From Bradyrhizobium sp. AUGA SZCCT0283 (GTDB taxonomy: Bacteria; Pseudomonadota; Alphaproteobacteria; Rhizobiales; Xanthobacteraceae), in contig NZ_JAFCLU010000002.1 of the NCBI RefSeq assembly GCF_018130385.1, forward strand, positions 186,001-250,000: 64,000 bases of DNA, given 5' to 3'. Made by a program: the position numbers and the translations under genes. Under the pieces are notes generated by a model that saw nothing but the letters and a program-made list of their open reading frames with translations, did no database searches and was not told the origin of the DNA. Position 1 is the first letter of the stretch; each line of letters begins with the position of its first letter. Positions 40,121 through 49,419 of this stretch are shown here, piece by piece.

Positions 40121-40837
40121 TCAGGCGGCGATCTTTTGCAGTAACGCCATCAACGCCTCCGGCGCGGTGACGTTGGGCGAATGGCTGGCGTCGATCTCGT
40201 AATAGTTCCAGGCTGGATCGCTCTTCGTCATTCTGGCGAACGGCCCGAACGTATCGGCCGGCGTGATGCGCGTGGCGTAGATATAGCTGCGCGGCAGGGT
40301 CAGCGGCCCGCCTTGCAGCTTGAGCCTGGTCTCGAAGCATTTGATCGGCATGTCGACGCGCCGCGCCGTCAGCCATTCGACGTCGGCCGGCGAGGTATCC
40401 GGCGGCGTCGGGTTCGGCGGCACGCGCCAGCCGTCACCGGTCTTCGAGAGCTCCTGCATCCGCGGACGCGCCACCTCATTCAGATCGAGCAGCGACTGGC
40501 CGTCCTGCGGCACGAAGGCGTCGATATAGATGAGTTGCCTGACCTTGTCGCGCGCGCGGTCGGCGACGCCGGTGGCGACCATGCCGCCATAGCTGTGGCC
40601 GACCAGCACGATGTCGCGCAGATCCTCGTACTTAATGACATTCAGCATGTCCTCGATATGCGAATTGAGATCGATTCCCGGATGCGCCAGATGTGCGCGT
40701 TCGCCGAGCCCGGTATAGGTCGGGGTGACCAGCCGATGCCCGGCCGCCTGCATCAGCGGATGCATCTTCTTCCACGCCCAGCCCGCCGACCATGCGCCGT
40801 GACAGACGAGAAAGGTTTTTGGAGAAGTTGCGCTCAT
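40121..40837 (-). CDS. Alpha/beta hydrolase (EstC-like), copy 2
   Basis: A 238-aa hydrolase with VCHGAWSAGWAWKKM (oxyanion region), GHSYGG nucleophile elbow and catalytic histidine in YEIDASHSPNVTAPEAL. The same family as 38204-38932, but not a recent duplicate, since the middle of the protein differs. No signal peptide. The AraC gene follows 107 bp downstream. Its upstream end faces the TauE/SafE gene across a palindromic repeat. Confidence 0.88.
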   Translation of the reverse strand: MSATSPKTFLVCHGAWSAGWAWKKMHPLMQAAGHRLVTPTYTGLGERAHLAHPGIDLNSHIEDMLNVIKYEDLRDIVLVGHSYGGMVATGVADRARDKVRQLIYIDAFVPQDGQSLLDLNEVARPRMQELSKTGDGWRVPPNPTPPDTSPADVEWLTARRVDMPIKCFETRLKLQGGPLTLPRSYIYATRITPADTFGPFARMTKSDPAWNYYEIDASHSPNVTAPEALMALLQKIAA

Positions 40838-40927
40838 CAGGCCATTTCCATGAAGTTATTGTTGAAGGCTTGGATTGCGATAGTACCTGTCCGCCGTCTC
40901 GTGTAAACGTCGCCGCAAAATCATCAT

Positions 40928-41003
40928 CGTCATTCCGGGATGGTCCGAAGGACCAGACCCGGAATCTCGAGATTCCGGGTTCGATGCTGCGCATCGCCCC
41001 GGA
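40928..41003. repeat. Palindromic repeat upstream of the TauE/SafE gene
   Basis: Same class as 36514-36593. The core is a perfect 22-bp palindrome at 40958-40979 with arms CCCGGAATCTC / GAGATTCCGGG. It ends about 14 bp before the GTG start of the transporter, and its end contributes part of the purine-rich ribosome site. Confidence 0.75.
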
Positions 41004-41016
41004 AGGGGGAAAAAGA

Positions 41017-41760
41017 GTGGACGTCGCCACCTACGCGATTTTGCTTGCCGGCGCCCTCGCCGGCGGTTTTGTGTCCGGACTTGCCGGTTTCGGCACGGCG
41101 CTGATGGCGCTCGGGATCTGGCTTTACATCCTGCCGCCCGCCGTTGCCGTGCCGCTGGTGCTGATCTGTTCGGTCAGCTCGCAGATCTCGACATTGCCGT
41201 CGATGTGGAAGCTGCTCGACTTCAAGCTGGCTTTGCCGTTCGTGGCCGGCGGACTCGTCGGCATGCCGATCGGGGCGCTGCTGGTCGCGCGCGCCGACCC
41301 GCAGACCTTCAAGCTCAGCGTCGGCGTGATGCTGCTGGTGTTTCCGACCGCGCTCTATTTCATCCGCAAGCCGATGGCTTTTCGTTTCGGCGGCCGCATC
41401 GCCGATGCCTGCGTCGGATTTGCCGGCGGCATTCTCGGCGGCCTCGCCGGGCTGTCGGGCCCGCTTCCGACCCTGTGGGCCAGCATACGCGGATGGACCA
41501 AGGATCAGCGCCGCGGTGTTTTCCAGATCTTCAATGGCACCGTGCTCGGCGCCGCGCTGATCCTGCAGACCGCCACCGGATTCGTGAAGCTGAACGTCTT
41601 CCTGCTGGCGCTTTTGGCGATGCCCGGCACGCTGATCGGCGCCCGCCTCGGCATGCGCACCTACCAGGCCCTGAACGACCGAAACTTCTACGACGTCGTG
41701 CTGGCGCTATTGTTTCTGTCGGGGCTCGGATTGGTGTGGAGCAGCATTGCTCCGAGGTAG
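41017..41760 (+). CDS. TauE/SafE family sulfite/organosulfur-type permease
   Basis: A 247-aa membrane protein with about 8 hydrophobic segments and the two internal repeats of the family (GALAGGFVSGLAGFGTALMALG and GFAGGILGGLAGLSGPLPTLW). The family moves sulfite, sulfoacetate or other anions; the substrate here is unknown. I chose the GTG at 41017, preceded by GGAAGGGGGA, because the upstream open frame reads through the palindromic repeat. The EamA gene follows on the same strand after 72 bp. Confidence 0.87.
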   Translation: MDVATYAILLAGALAGGFVSGLAGFGTALMALGIWLYILPPAVAVPLVLICSVSSQISTLPSMWKLLDFKLALPFVAGGLVGMPIGALLVARADPQTFKLSVGVMLLVFPTALYFIRKPMAFRFGGRIADACVGFAGGILGGLAGLSGPLPTLWASIRGWTKDQRRGVFQIFNGTVLGAALILQTATGFVKLNVFLLALLAMPGTLIGARLGMRTYQALNDRNFYDVVLALLFLSGLGLVWSSIAPR

Positions 41761-41832
41761 CCACGCATAGCCGCCATGTGCACCGAGTAGATTGCTGTAC
41801 GCTGGCCGGCAAAACAGCTAACCACTCGCGTC

Positions 41833-42765
41833 ATGACTTCCCCTGCGTCACGCGAGCGCCTCGGTCTGCTGCTGGGCTTCATCGGCATGGCGATCTTCGG
41901 CGGCACGTTGCCGGCGACGCGGATCGCGGTCGCGGAAATTGATCCGATTGCACTGACCTCGCTGCGCACGGTGATCGCCGGACTGTGTTCGCTGGCGCTC
42001 CTCCTTGTGTTGCGCCGCCCACTGCCGCCTCGCGCGCTGTGGCCGCAACTCGTGATCGCCATGCTCTGCGTCGCCGTCCTGTTTCCGCTCCTGATGTCGC
42101 TCGGGATGCAGCGGGTCGATGCATCGCATGGGGGCGTGGTGCTGGGCGTGTTGCCGATCGCCACCGCGCTCGTCGCCGTCGCCATCACCCATGAGCGGCC
42201 GAGGCCGCTATTCTGGATCGCCTCCGTCGCCGGCGCCGCGCTGGTGATCGCGTTTGCATTGCGTCAAGGCGGCGGTACGCTCTCGGCCGGTGACCTGTTT
42301 CTGTTCGCCTCCGTTGCCGTGGCCGCGATCGGCTATGCGTTCTCCGGCCGGCTGACGTCGCGGATGCCGGGCTGGGAGGTGATCAGCTGGGTGCTGGTCA
42401 TCGCACTGCCACTCTCGATCCCCGCGACCGCGCTGACCATGCCTGCCGACATCACCCGCATCGCGCTGAAGCCATGGCTCGGGCTGCTCTATGTCGCGCT
42501 GTTCTCGCAATGGATCGGCTTCTTCGCCTGGAACGCGGGGCTGGCGATGGGCGGCATCGCGCGGGTGTCGCAGATTCAATTGCTGCAACCCTTCGTCACC
42601 TTTGCGCTCGCGGCGTTCTTCAACGACGAGACCATCACGCTGCAGATCCTGCTGTTCGCCGCCGCCGTCGTGGTGACGGTCGCGATCTCGACGCGCACGC
42701 GCGCCAGGGCGGCGCCGGCCCCATCGAAGCAGAATCGGGAGCCGCCTCAGTTGGCGGCGTCCTGA
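41833..42765 (+). CDS. EamA/DMT superfamily transporter
   Basis: A 310-aa membrane protein with about 10 spans and two EamA repeats (about residues 10-140 and 155-290). The first repeat contains FIGMAIFGGTLPATRIAV, and the second ends with the typical QLLQPFVTFALAAFFNDETI. Such proteins export metabolites or drugs; the substrate cannot be predicted. The last 19 bases overlap the end of the convergent gene at 42747. Confidence 0.87.
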   Translation: MTSPASRERLGLLLGFIGMAIFGGTLPATRIAVAEIDPIALTSLRTVIAGLCSLALLLVLRRPLPPRALWPQLVIAMLCVAVLFPLLMSLGMQRVDASHGGVVLGVLPIATALVAVAITHERPRPLFWIASVAGAALVIAFALRQGGGTLSAGDLFLFASVAVAAIGYAFSGRLTSRMPGWEVISWVLVIALPLSIPATALTMPADITRIALKPWLGLLYVALFSQWIGFFAWNAGLAMGGIARVSQIQLLQPFVTFALAAFFNDETITLQILLFAAAVVVTVAISTRTRARAAPAPSKQNREPPQLAAS

Positions 42766-43148
42766 TCGATCAGCTTCGGATGTTCGGCAACCAATTCGGC
42801 TCGGGTCTTTTCCGAGCGGATGGTGCGAAGCAGGACCCTCGCGGTCTTCAGATGGTCCACCTGCACGCACAGCTTGACGATCTGGCTCACTGAAACGTCA
42901 CGCATCGAATCGTCGGAGATTTGCATCGCTATTTCGAGCGCGCGCTTGATGGCGGCCTGGTATCGCTCGGCATCGGCGGCCAGCTTCTTCTCGGCATCGC
43001 GTCCGCCGGACGCCACCAGCCTTTCCGCAATGGTCCCGGCGGAAGCACAAATATCACGGATCTTGTGGGCCGCACCGATATCGCCCAACGGCTGATCGTC
43101 GGCAACTTCCCAGATATCCGGCCGCCGTTCCCTGTGAAACCAGCGCAT
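42747..43148 (-). CDS. Hypothetical protein, 133 aa, helical
   Basis: Not recognised. The product (MRWFHRERRPDIWEVADDQP...) is mostly predicted alpha-helix, with repeated Ala/Arg/Glu patterns such as AAHKIRDICASAGTIAERLV and IVKLCVQVDHLKTARVLLRT. No signal peptide or membrane span. GAGAGGA precedes the ATG at 43148; the longer frame to 43202 is less likely. Its tail overlaps the 3' end of the EamA gene by 19 bases in a convergent arrangement. Confidence 0.7.
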   Translation of the reverse strand: MRWFHRERRPDIWEVADDQPLGDIGAAHKIRDICASAGTIAERLVASGGRDAEKKLAADAERYQAAIKRALEIAMQISDDSMRDVSVSQIVKLCVQVDHLKTARVLLRTIRSEKTRAELVAEHPKLIDQDAAN

Positions 43149-43213
43149 CGCGCAAGTCCTCTCGGTATGGGAAGCATATTCCGACACCGAGCAGGACTGC
43201 AAGAACGCTCACC

Positions 43214-45016
43214 TCACTCCGCCGCCGAGATGCGGCCGAACTCGGTGGCCTGCAGTTCGAACAGGCCGCGATAGACGCCGCCCGGACGTGTCGTCAGCGC
43301 CGCGTGGGTGCCCTGCTCGACGATCTCGCCGCGATCGAACACCAGGATGCGATCGAGGCTGCGTACCGTCGACAGCCGGTGCGCAATCACGATCGAGGTG
43401 CGCCCTTTCATCAGCCGCTCCATCGCCTGCTGGATCAGGCCTTCCGATTCCGAATCGAGGCTCGAGGTCGCCTCGTCCAGGATCAGCACCGGCGCGTCCG
43501 CCAGGAAGGCGCGCGCCAGCGCGACGCGCTGCCGCTCGCCGCCCGACAGCTTGACGCCGCGTTCGCCGACCAGCGTGCCGTAGCCCTTCGGCAGCCGCAG
43601 GATGAAGTCGTGCGCATTGGCGAGCCGCGCCGCCTGCTCGATCGCCGCCATGCTGGCGCCCGGCCGGCCATAGGCGATGTTCTCGGCCAGCGTGCGGTGA
43701 AACAGGATCGGGTCCTGCTGCACGATCGCGATCTGGCTGCGCAGCGAATGCTGCGTGGCTTTCGCGATGTCCTGACCATCGATCAGGATCTTGCCGCCGC
43801 TGACGTCGTAGAGCCGCTGCACCAGCTTGACGAAGGTGGTCTTGCCGGAGCCGGAGCGGCCGACCAGGCCGACTCGCTCGCCGGCGCGGATCTCCACCGA
43901 CAGGTCATCATACAGCGGCGCGCGATGGCCGCCGTAATGGAACGTCACCGCGTCGAACGCGATGCGGCCGCCCTGGATGTCGATCGGTTTTGCATCAGGC
44001 GCATCCGCAATGCCGATCGGCTCGCCATGGATCGCGACCAGCTCCTCCATGTCGTTGACCGAACGCTGCAGGTTGTTGATGTGCATGCCGACATCGCGCA
44101 GGTACGCATGGATGATGTAATAGCTGGTCAGCACATAGGTGACATCGCCCGGCGTGGCGCGGCCCGCGATCCACAGCAGGATCGCGCCGCCGATCACGGA
44201 TCCGCGAAAGCACAACAGCACCGCGAGCTGCGCCGTCGAGGTGTAGTTGTAACGGTACCACGTTCGCCGCACGCGCGTGCGCCAGCGGCCGATGACGCCA
44301 GCCAGCCGCGCATCCTCGCGCGCTTCGGCGCCGAAGGATTTCACCACCGCGTTGCAGGTGAGCGCGTCCGCAAGCGTGCCGCCGACCTTGGTGTCCCATG
44401 CATTGGAGACGCGCGCAGCGGGGGCGATGTAGTTCACCGAGAATGCCAGCGTCATCGACACATAGATCACGGTGCCGACCGCTATCACCGCGCCGAGCAC
44501 GGGCCAGTGCAGCCCGAGCAGGATCATCGAGCCCAGCAGCACCAGCAGCGACGGCGCCAGCGCCATCAGGATGGTGTCATTGAGCAGGTCGAGCGCCCAC
44601 ATGCCGCGCGTGACCTTGCGCACGGTCGATCCGGCAAAGCTGTTGGCGTGCCAGTCGGTGGAGAAACGCTGCACGCGCGCGAAAGCATCGCGCGACACGT
44701 CTGACATCGTCTTCAGCGTGAACGGCACGATCGCCTGCAGGCCGGTCAGCCGCAGGACCATCGACATCAGGCCGAGCGCCACGATTCCGCCGAAGGCAAC
44801 AAACGCGGCATGCCGCGCCGCCACGTCCGAAGCGCCCAGGGTCAGCGCATCGACCAGGCGGCCGGAGAAGATCGGCATGAACAGGTCGGCCGCGGTCGCG
44901 CCGAGCAGTCCGCCGGCGACGATGGCAGCGCGGCCGGGCTGTTGCAGCCAATGGCGGAACACGAAGGGGATCACCACGCGTATCGCCGCGGGACGCTTGT
45001 CTTTAAGAGCGGTCAT
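43214..45016 (-). CDS. ABC exporter, fused permease and ATPase
   Basis: A 600-aa half-transporter expected to work as a homodimer. Six membrane helices in about the first 320 residues are followed by a nucleotide-binding domain: Walker A GLVGRSGSGKTTFVKL, signature LSGGERQRVALARAF, Walker B VLILDEATSSLDSE and H-loop IVIAHRLSTVRS. All catalytic residues are present. It resembles MsbA/multidrug-type exporters; cargo unknown. It lies just upstream of the 133-aa gene on the same strand, with 65 bp between them. Confidence 0.92.
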   Translation of the reverse strand: MTALKDKRPAAIRVVIPFVFRHWLQQPGRAAIVAGGLLGATAADLFMPIFSGRLVDALTLGASDVAARHAAFVAFGGIVALGLMSMVLRLTGLQAIVPFTLKTMSDVSRDAFARVQRFSTDWHANSFAGSTVRKVTRGMWALDLLNDTILMALAPSLLVLLGSMILLGLHWPVLGAVIAVGTVIYVSMTLAFSVNYIAPAARVSNAWDTKVGGTLADALTCNAVVKSFGAEAREDARLAGVIGRWRTRVRRTWYRYNYTSTAQLAVLLCFRGSVIGGAILLWIAGRATPGDVTYVLTSYYIIHAYLRDVGMHINNLQRSVNDMEELVAIHGEPIGIADAPDAKPIDIQGGRIAFDAVTFHYGGHRAPLYDDLSVEIRAGERVGLVGRSGSGKTTFVKLVQRLYDVSGGKILIDGQDIAKATQHSLRSQIAIVQQDPILFHRTLAENIAYGRPGASMAAIEQAARLANAHDFILRLPKGYGTLVGERGVKLSGGERQRVALARAFLADAPVLILDEATSSLDSESEGLIQQAMERLMKGRTSIVIAHRLSTVRSLDRILVFDRGEIVEQGTHAALTTRPGGVYRGLFELQATEFGRISAAE

Positions 45017-45345
45017 GGCATCATCCGGCTGCGCTCACGCAAATGCCGGCTCCATCTGAATGGACGCGCGCCGGCCTCGGACCGAACGCAAGCGTCGTTA
45101 AAAAATATCGTTAAGTCGTTGGGAAGCTTTGGAGATCGGGCGTCAGACCCGATCAGGGCCGGCGGAGATCGCGCTCAGTGACGCGACCGAAATACCAGCA
45201 CGGGCATCGGACGCGAGGATGCGATCTGCAAATACATCGAAATCATGCAAATCTCCCCGGTTCGAGCGACAATGCGCTGCTTATAAATGCATCGCGGGTG
45301 ATTTGCAACATGACATCAGCGTGATGGGCGCAATCCGCGACCCAC
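45017..45345. other. Intergenic region between EmrB-type gene and ABC exporter
   Basis: 329 bp without a supported gene. It contains an inverted repeat with 7-bp arms GATCGGG / CCCGATC at 45134-45154 and an AT-rich segment (GTTAAAAAATATCGTTAAG) near 45096-45114 that is a plausible promoter for the ABC gene. Confidence 0.35.
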
Positions 45346-46926
45346 TCAATGCGCGTCGCCGCCGAGCACCGTGGCGGACGGCTTTTTCAACACCATCACG
45401 AGCAGGCTGAGGCCGAAATAGAACACGGTCAGCATGAAGAAGGCGTCGCCATAGCCCATCACCACCGCCTGGCGGTGCACGATCTGCGACAATTGCTTCA
45501 TCGCCATCAGCGCGGCATCGCCCATGCCCTGCATACGCTGGGTGAACATGTTGAGTGTTTCGACCGCGGTGGCGTTGCCCCAGTTGATGCGGTCGTGCAG
45601 GCGCGAGATGTGCAGGTCGGTGCGCTCGTTCAGCACCTGGTTGATGACCGCTAATCCGACCGCGCCACCGAGATTGCGCGTCAGGTTGAACAGGCCCGAG
45701 GCGTTCTTCACCCTCTCCGGCGCCAGTGTGCCGAGCGCGATCGTGTTGGTCGGCACCATCGCCAGCATCATGCCGGCGCCGCGCAGGATCTGCGGCAGCA
45801 GCAATTCGTAGAAATCATATTCTTTCGTGACCCAGGTCATCTGATAGGAGCCGAGCGCGAACAGCACCAGACCGATCGCGATCAGGTAACGCATGTCGTA
45901 TTTCGCCATCAGCCGGCCCACGATCGGCGCGGTGAGGAACATAGCGATCCCCGAGACGAACATGGTCTCGCCGATCATCAGCGGGCTGTAGCCGCGCACC
46001 TCGGCGAGGTAACGCGGATACATGTAGGTGAGGCCGTAAAGGCCGATGCCGACACAGAACGAGATCAGGCAGCCGACACCGAAATTGCGGTCGGTAAACG
46101 TCCTGATGTCGACGATCGGCTCCCGCGCGCTGAGCACGCGCCAGAAGAAGGCGATCGCCGAAACCACGCAGATCGCCGCGCAGATCGCGACCGACGTGTC
46201 TTCCAGCCATTGCGACTGCGGGCCTTCTTCCAGCACATATTCCAGCGTGCCGAGGAAGCCGGCCATGAACAAGAGGCCCCACCAGTCGAAATGCTCGAGC
46301 AGCGCGAAGTTCGGCTTGTCGAAATCACACAGCGCCAGCACGCCGATGGTGATGCCGATGCCGGGAACGATGTTGATGAAGAACAGCCAGTGCCACGACA
46401 TCATGTCGGTAATGAAACCGCCGACCGTCGGCCCGATGGTCGGCGCCAGCGTCGCGACCAGGCCGATGATGGGACCGACGATATGGAATTTCGAACGGGG
46501 AAACACCGTGTAGGCGGATGCGAACACGGTGGGGATCATGCCCGCGCCCAAAAATCCCTGGATCGCGCGCCACAGGATCATCTGCTCGATGGTCGAGGCA
46601 AAGCCGCAGAAGAAGCTCGCGACCGTGAAGCCGGAGGCGGAAATCGCAAACAGCAAACGGGTGCCGAACGCGCGCGACAGGAATCCGGAAAGCGGGATCG
46701 CGATCACTTCGGCGATTAGATAGGAAGTCTGCACCCACGACACTTCGCTGGAACTGGCCGAAAGCCCGGCCTGAATCTGCTGCAGCGACGCCGAGACGAC
46801 CTGGATGTCCAGGATCGACATGAACATCCCGAACACCATGATGAGAAACGCGAACAGCCGCCGCGGCGGGATGCGGTCGTCGGCCGCGGCGTTCATGGAA
46901 GGCGGTGCGGCGGTGGCGTCGGCCAT
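45346..46926 (-). CDS. EmrB/QacA-type (DHA2) efflux MFS transporter
   Basis: A 526-aa inner-membrane proton antiporter with about 14 spans. SEVSWVQTSYLIAEVIAIPLSGFLSR and the motif RAIQGFLGAGMIPTVFA are typical of EmrB-type pumps. It works with the adjacent HlyD-type adaptor, which bridges to an outer-membrane channel not encoded in this window. It follows the adaptor gene by 51 bp, in one operon controlled by the divergent TetR. Confidence 0.93.
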   Translation of the reverse strand: MADATAAPPSMNAAADDRIPPRRLFAFLIMVFGMFMSILDIQVVSASLQQIQAGLSASSSEVSWVQTSYLIAEVIAIPLSGFLSRAFGTRLLFAISASGFTVASFFCGFASTIEQMILWRAIQGFLGAGMIPTVFASAYTVFPRSKFHIVGPIIGLVATLAPTIGPTVGGFITDMMSWHWLFFINIVPGIGITIGVLALCDFDKPNFALLEHFDWWGLLFMAGFLGTLEYVLEEGPQSQWLEDTSVAICAAICVVSAIAFFWRVLSAREPIVDIRTFTDRNFGVGCLISFCVGIGLYGLTYMYPRYLAEVRGYSPLMIGETMFVSGIAMFLTAPIVGRLMAKYDMRYLIAIGLVLFALGSYQMTWVTKEYDFYELLLPQILRGAGMMLAMVPTNTIALGTLAPERVKNASGLFNLTRNLGGAVGLAVINQVLNERTDLHISRLHDRINWGNATAVETLNMFTQRMQGMGDAALMAMKQLSQIVHRQAVVMGYGDAFFMLTVFYFGLSLLVMVLKKPSATVLGGDAH

Positions 46927-46977
46927 GATCAGCTCGGAACAGGCGCCGGGCTTCGGGCCCGGAGCTTTCTGGAAAAA

Positions 46978-48273
46978 TTACCGCGGTTGAACCGTCCCTG
47001 GCGCATCGAGGTCGGCCTCGCTGTCGGCGTCGGCCGCGCCCTCACGGGTATCGACGGTGGTATAGACCGACATGCCAGCGCGCAGCAGGTTCTGCTTCGC
47101 GACGTCCTTCGGCACGCGAATGCGAACCGGCAGCCGCTGCACGATCTTGGTGAAATTGCCGGTCGCGTTGTCCGGCGGCAGCAGCGTGAATACCGATCCC
47201 GCCGCCGGGGAAATGCTGTCGACGACGCCGGCGAACTTGCGATGGCCATAAGCGTCGACCGAGATGTTCACGGGCTGGCCGGGGCGAATGCGCTTGAGCT
47301 GGGTTTCCTTGTAATTGGCGTCGATATAGACGTCGTTGAGCGGCACCACATTGGCGAGCCGCTGCCCGGCCTGGATGAAGTCGCCGGTATTGACGAGGCG
47401 ATTGGAGAAGGTGCCGTCGACCGGCGCGCGCACCGAGGTGAAGGCGAGATCGCGCTCCGCTTTGGCAAGCTGGGTCTGCAATTCCGCAAGCTGCGCGCGG
47501 GCCTCGGCCTGCTGCGCTTTCGTCACCTCGACATTGTCGCGCGCGGCGTCGTAAGCCGCTTGCGCCGACTTGACCGCCGCGATGCCCTGATCGCGGCTGG
47601 CCTCTGAAACTTCAAAGGCGGCGCGCGAGGCAAAACCCTTGGTGCTCAGCGTCTGCTGGCGATCGAAGTCGAGACCGGCGCGCTTCAGCGCGGCGTCCGC
47701 GGAAGCGAGTTGCGCCTTAGCCTGCTCGGCGGCGCTTTCGAGCGCCGTGACCTGACGGCCGATGCGATCGATGGTGGCCTGCTGGGTCGCGATCTTGCTG
47801 CGAGCGGCATCCACCGCGATGCGATAATCGCCGTCATCGATCCTGAAAATCACGTCGCCGGCGCGAACGATCGAATTGTCGCGGGGCAGGATTGCCGCGA
47901 CATGGCCCGAAACGCGGGCGCCGAGCGTGGTGTTGTTGGCGCGAACGTAAGCATCGTCCGTCGAGACATAGAAGCGCCCGACCAGGACGAAGTAGACGCC
48001 GTAACCGATCGCGGCCAGCGCGAGCAGTCCGAGCGCACCGATCATGACGAATTTGCGCTTGCCCGGTTTCGCCGCCGCTGCATCGGCGCCGGCGGACGGC
48101 GCGGCTGGCTGCTCGGCGCCGTGCGACTCGGCGGGGTGACGCCTGATTTCTTCCGCGACGTGAGTCCGCAACTGGTCCGCAAGTAGCGCGCTGGCCTCGG
48201 ATGCGGCTTCATCCTTCGCCGTTTCCGATCCACCGCGGATGATGCGTGCGGCCTGATCTCTCGCTGCGGCCAT
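46978..48273 (-). CDS. HlyD/EmrA-type membrane fusion protein
   Basis: A 431-aa periplasmic adaptor with a cytoplasmic N-terminus, one membrane anchor (KFVMIGALGLLALAAIGYGVYF), a split lipoyl domain (NTTLGARVSGHVAAILP and DLAFTSVRAPVDGTFSN), a long alpha-hairpin between them and a beta-barrel end. ATG 48273 has GGGGAGG at ideal spacing; another ATG five codons upstream is weaker. First gene of the efflux operon. Confidence 0.92.
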   Translation of the reverse strand: MAAARDQAARIIRGGSETAKDEAASEASALLADQLRTHVAEEIRRHPAESHGAEQPAAPSAGADAAAAKPGKRKFVMIGALGLLALAAIGYGVYFVLVGRFYVSTDDAYVRANNTTLGARVSGHVAAILPRDNSIVRAGDVIFRIDDGDYRIAVDAARSKIATQQATIDRIGRQVTALESAAEQAKAQLASADAALKRAGLDFDRQQTLSTKGFASRAAFEVSEASRDQGIAAVKSAQAAYDAARDNVEVTKAQQAEARAQLAELQTQLAKAERDLAFTSVRAPVDGTFSNRLVNTGDFIQAGQRLANVVPLNDVYIDANYKETQLKRIRPGQPVNISVDAYGHRKFAGVVDSISPAAGSVFTLLPPDNATGNFTKIVQRLPVRIRVPKDVAKQNLLRAGMSVYTTVDTREGAADADSEADLDAPGTVQPR

Positions 48274-48361
48274 TACCGGCCTCCCCATTCCAAATGTCGC
48301 GATGCACGTGTGGCCAAGAAAACCGGGACGGAAACCGGCCGCACTGGCACATTCGATCTAA

Positions 48362-48398
48362 AAGTATCATTGACCGAACGGTTCGGTCAAGATATATT
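48362..48398. promoter_or_regulatory. Divergent promoters with TetR operator
   Basis: A palindrome with perfect 10-bp arms TTGACCGAAC / GTTCGGTCAA around one central base lies at 48370-48390. For the tetR direction, TTGACC (48370) is 17 bp from TATATT (48393-48398). For the emrAB direction, TTGACC on the minus strand is 16 bp from GATACT. Both -35 boxes lie inside the palindrome, so TetR binding would block both genes. Confidence 0.75.
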
Positions 48399-48475
48399 GG
48401 TGCCATACGGACCATAACGCGAGAAACGCTTCCCGCCATATCCCGGGTTGAATTCTTGCGCGAGAAGATAAACCA

Positions 48476-49117
48476 ATGGTTGCATCTCCATCAAACACCG
48501 TTCATCCCCTTGGCGAGGAAGACAGTTCGAAGCGCCGGCAGATTTTGGACGGCGCGCGAAAGGTGTTCATGGATCTGGGCTTTGATGGGGCCAGCATGAA
48601 CGAGATCGCGCGCGCCGCCGGCGTCTCCAAAGGCACGCTCTACGTCTACTTCGCCGACAAGAGCCGGCTGTTCGAGGCCATCGTCGAGGACGAAGCGCTC
48701 GAAAAGGCCAAGATCGCATACAATCTCGATCCCAAACGCGATGCCGAAATCACGCTGCGGGAATTCGGCCAGACCTACATCGGATCGATCTGCCGGCCAG
48801 GCGGCGGATCGTCGATCCGCACGGTGATGGCGATCGCCGAACGGATGCCGGAGGTCGGACGCCAGTTTTACGAGAACGTGCTGGCACAGACGATCAACCG
48901 TCTCGCCGACTATCTGCAGGCCCATGTCGGGCCGGACGATCTCGCGATCGACGATTGCGTGCTTGCCGCCGCGCAGTTCCTGCAGATGTGCCAGGCGACG
49001 CTGTTTCTGCCGTTCGTGTTCCAGGCAGAGCCGGCGCCATCGGCGGAGCGCATCGCGCGCGTGGTTGACAGCGCGACGCGGCTGTTTCTGCAGACGTATC
49101 GGGCGAAGCCGAAGTAG
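48476..49117 (+). CDS. TetR family repressor of the EmrAB-type pump
   Basis: A 213-aa regulator with an N-terminal helix-turn-helix (QILDGARKVFMDLGFDGASM, then AGVSKGTLYVYFADKSRLFE) and a ligand-binding C-terminal domain of the type seen in AcrR/TetR_C proteins. It is divergent from the efflux operon, with one clean operator between them. Its last codons abut the remnant of a TonB-dependent receptor on the other strand. Confidence 0.92.
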   Translation: MVASPSNTVHPLGEEDSSKRRQILDGARKVFMDLGFDGASMNEIARAAGVSKGTLYVYFADKSRLFEAIVEDEALEKAKIAYNLDPKRDAEITLREFGQTYIGSICRPGGGSSIRTVMAIAERMPEVGRQFYENVLAQTINRLADYLQAHVGPDDLAIDDCVLAAAQFLQMCQATLFLPFVFQAEPAPSAERIARVVDSATRLFLQTYRAKPK

Positions 49118-49132
49118 GTCCCGCCTCCACCT

Positions 49133-49322
49133 TTCCTTAATATGCCGCTTGTCGCCCAGGTTGCTGGCGTTGACCTGAAACCGCCACGGACCGGTCTCGT
49201 AGCGGGTCATCGCGTCGAGCAGCGTGTAATCAGGCGTGCGGATGGTGTCGGTATCGTCCCAGGACTCGCCGATATAGCGCACGCCGCCGCCGATCGTGAC
49301 GCCCGATAGACCGAGCGCTCGA
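49133..49322 (-). pseudogene. Remnant of a TonB-dependent siderophore receptor
   Basis: About 60 residues on the minus strand (GLSGVTIGGGVRYIGESWDD, then TPDYTLLDAMTRYETGPWRF, then QVNASNLGDKRHIKE) match the C-terminal barrel strands of FhuA/FpvA-like receptors. The plug, most of the barrel and the final strand are missing. No start codon in a proper context is present, so it is a decayed fragment between tetR and the PilZ gene. Confidence 0.75.
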
Positions 49323-49419
49323 CGAAGGCGGTAGAGCTTTCGAGCTACCAGTTCATTCAAATTCTTCGTATCTGCAACGAGTGTCTCTGCGGCGCGTTTG
49401 ACCGTCGGAGGTACGCGCC

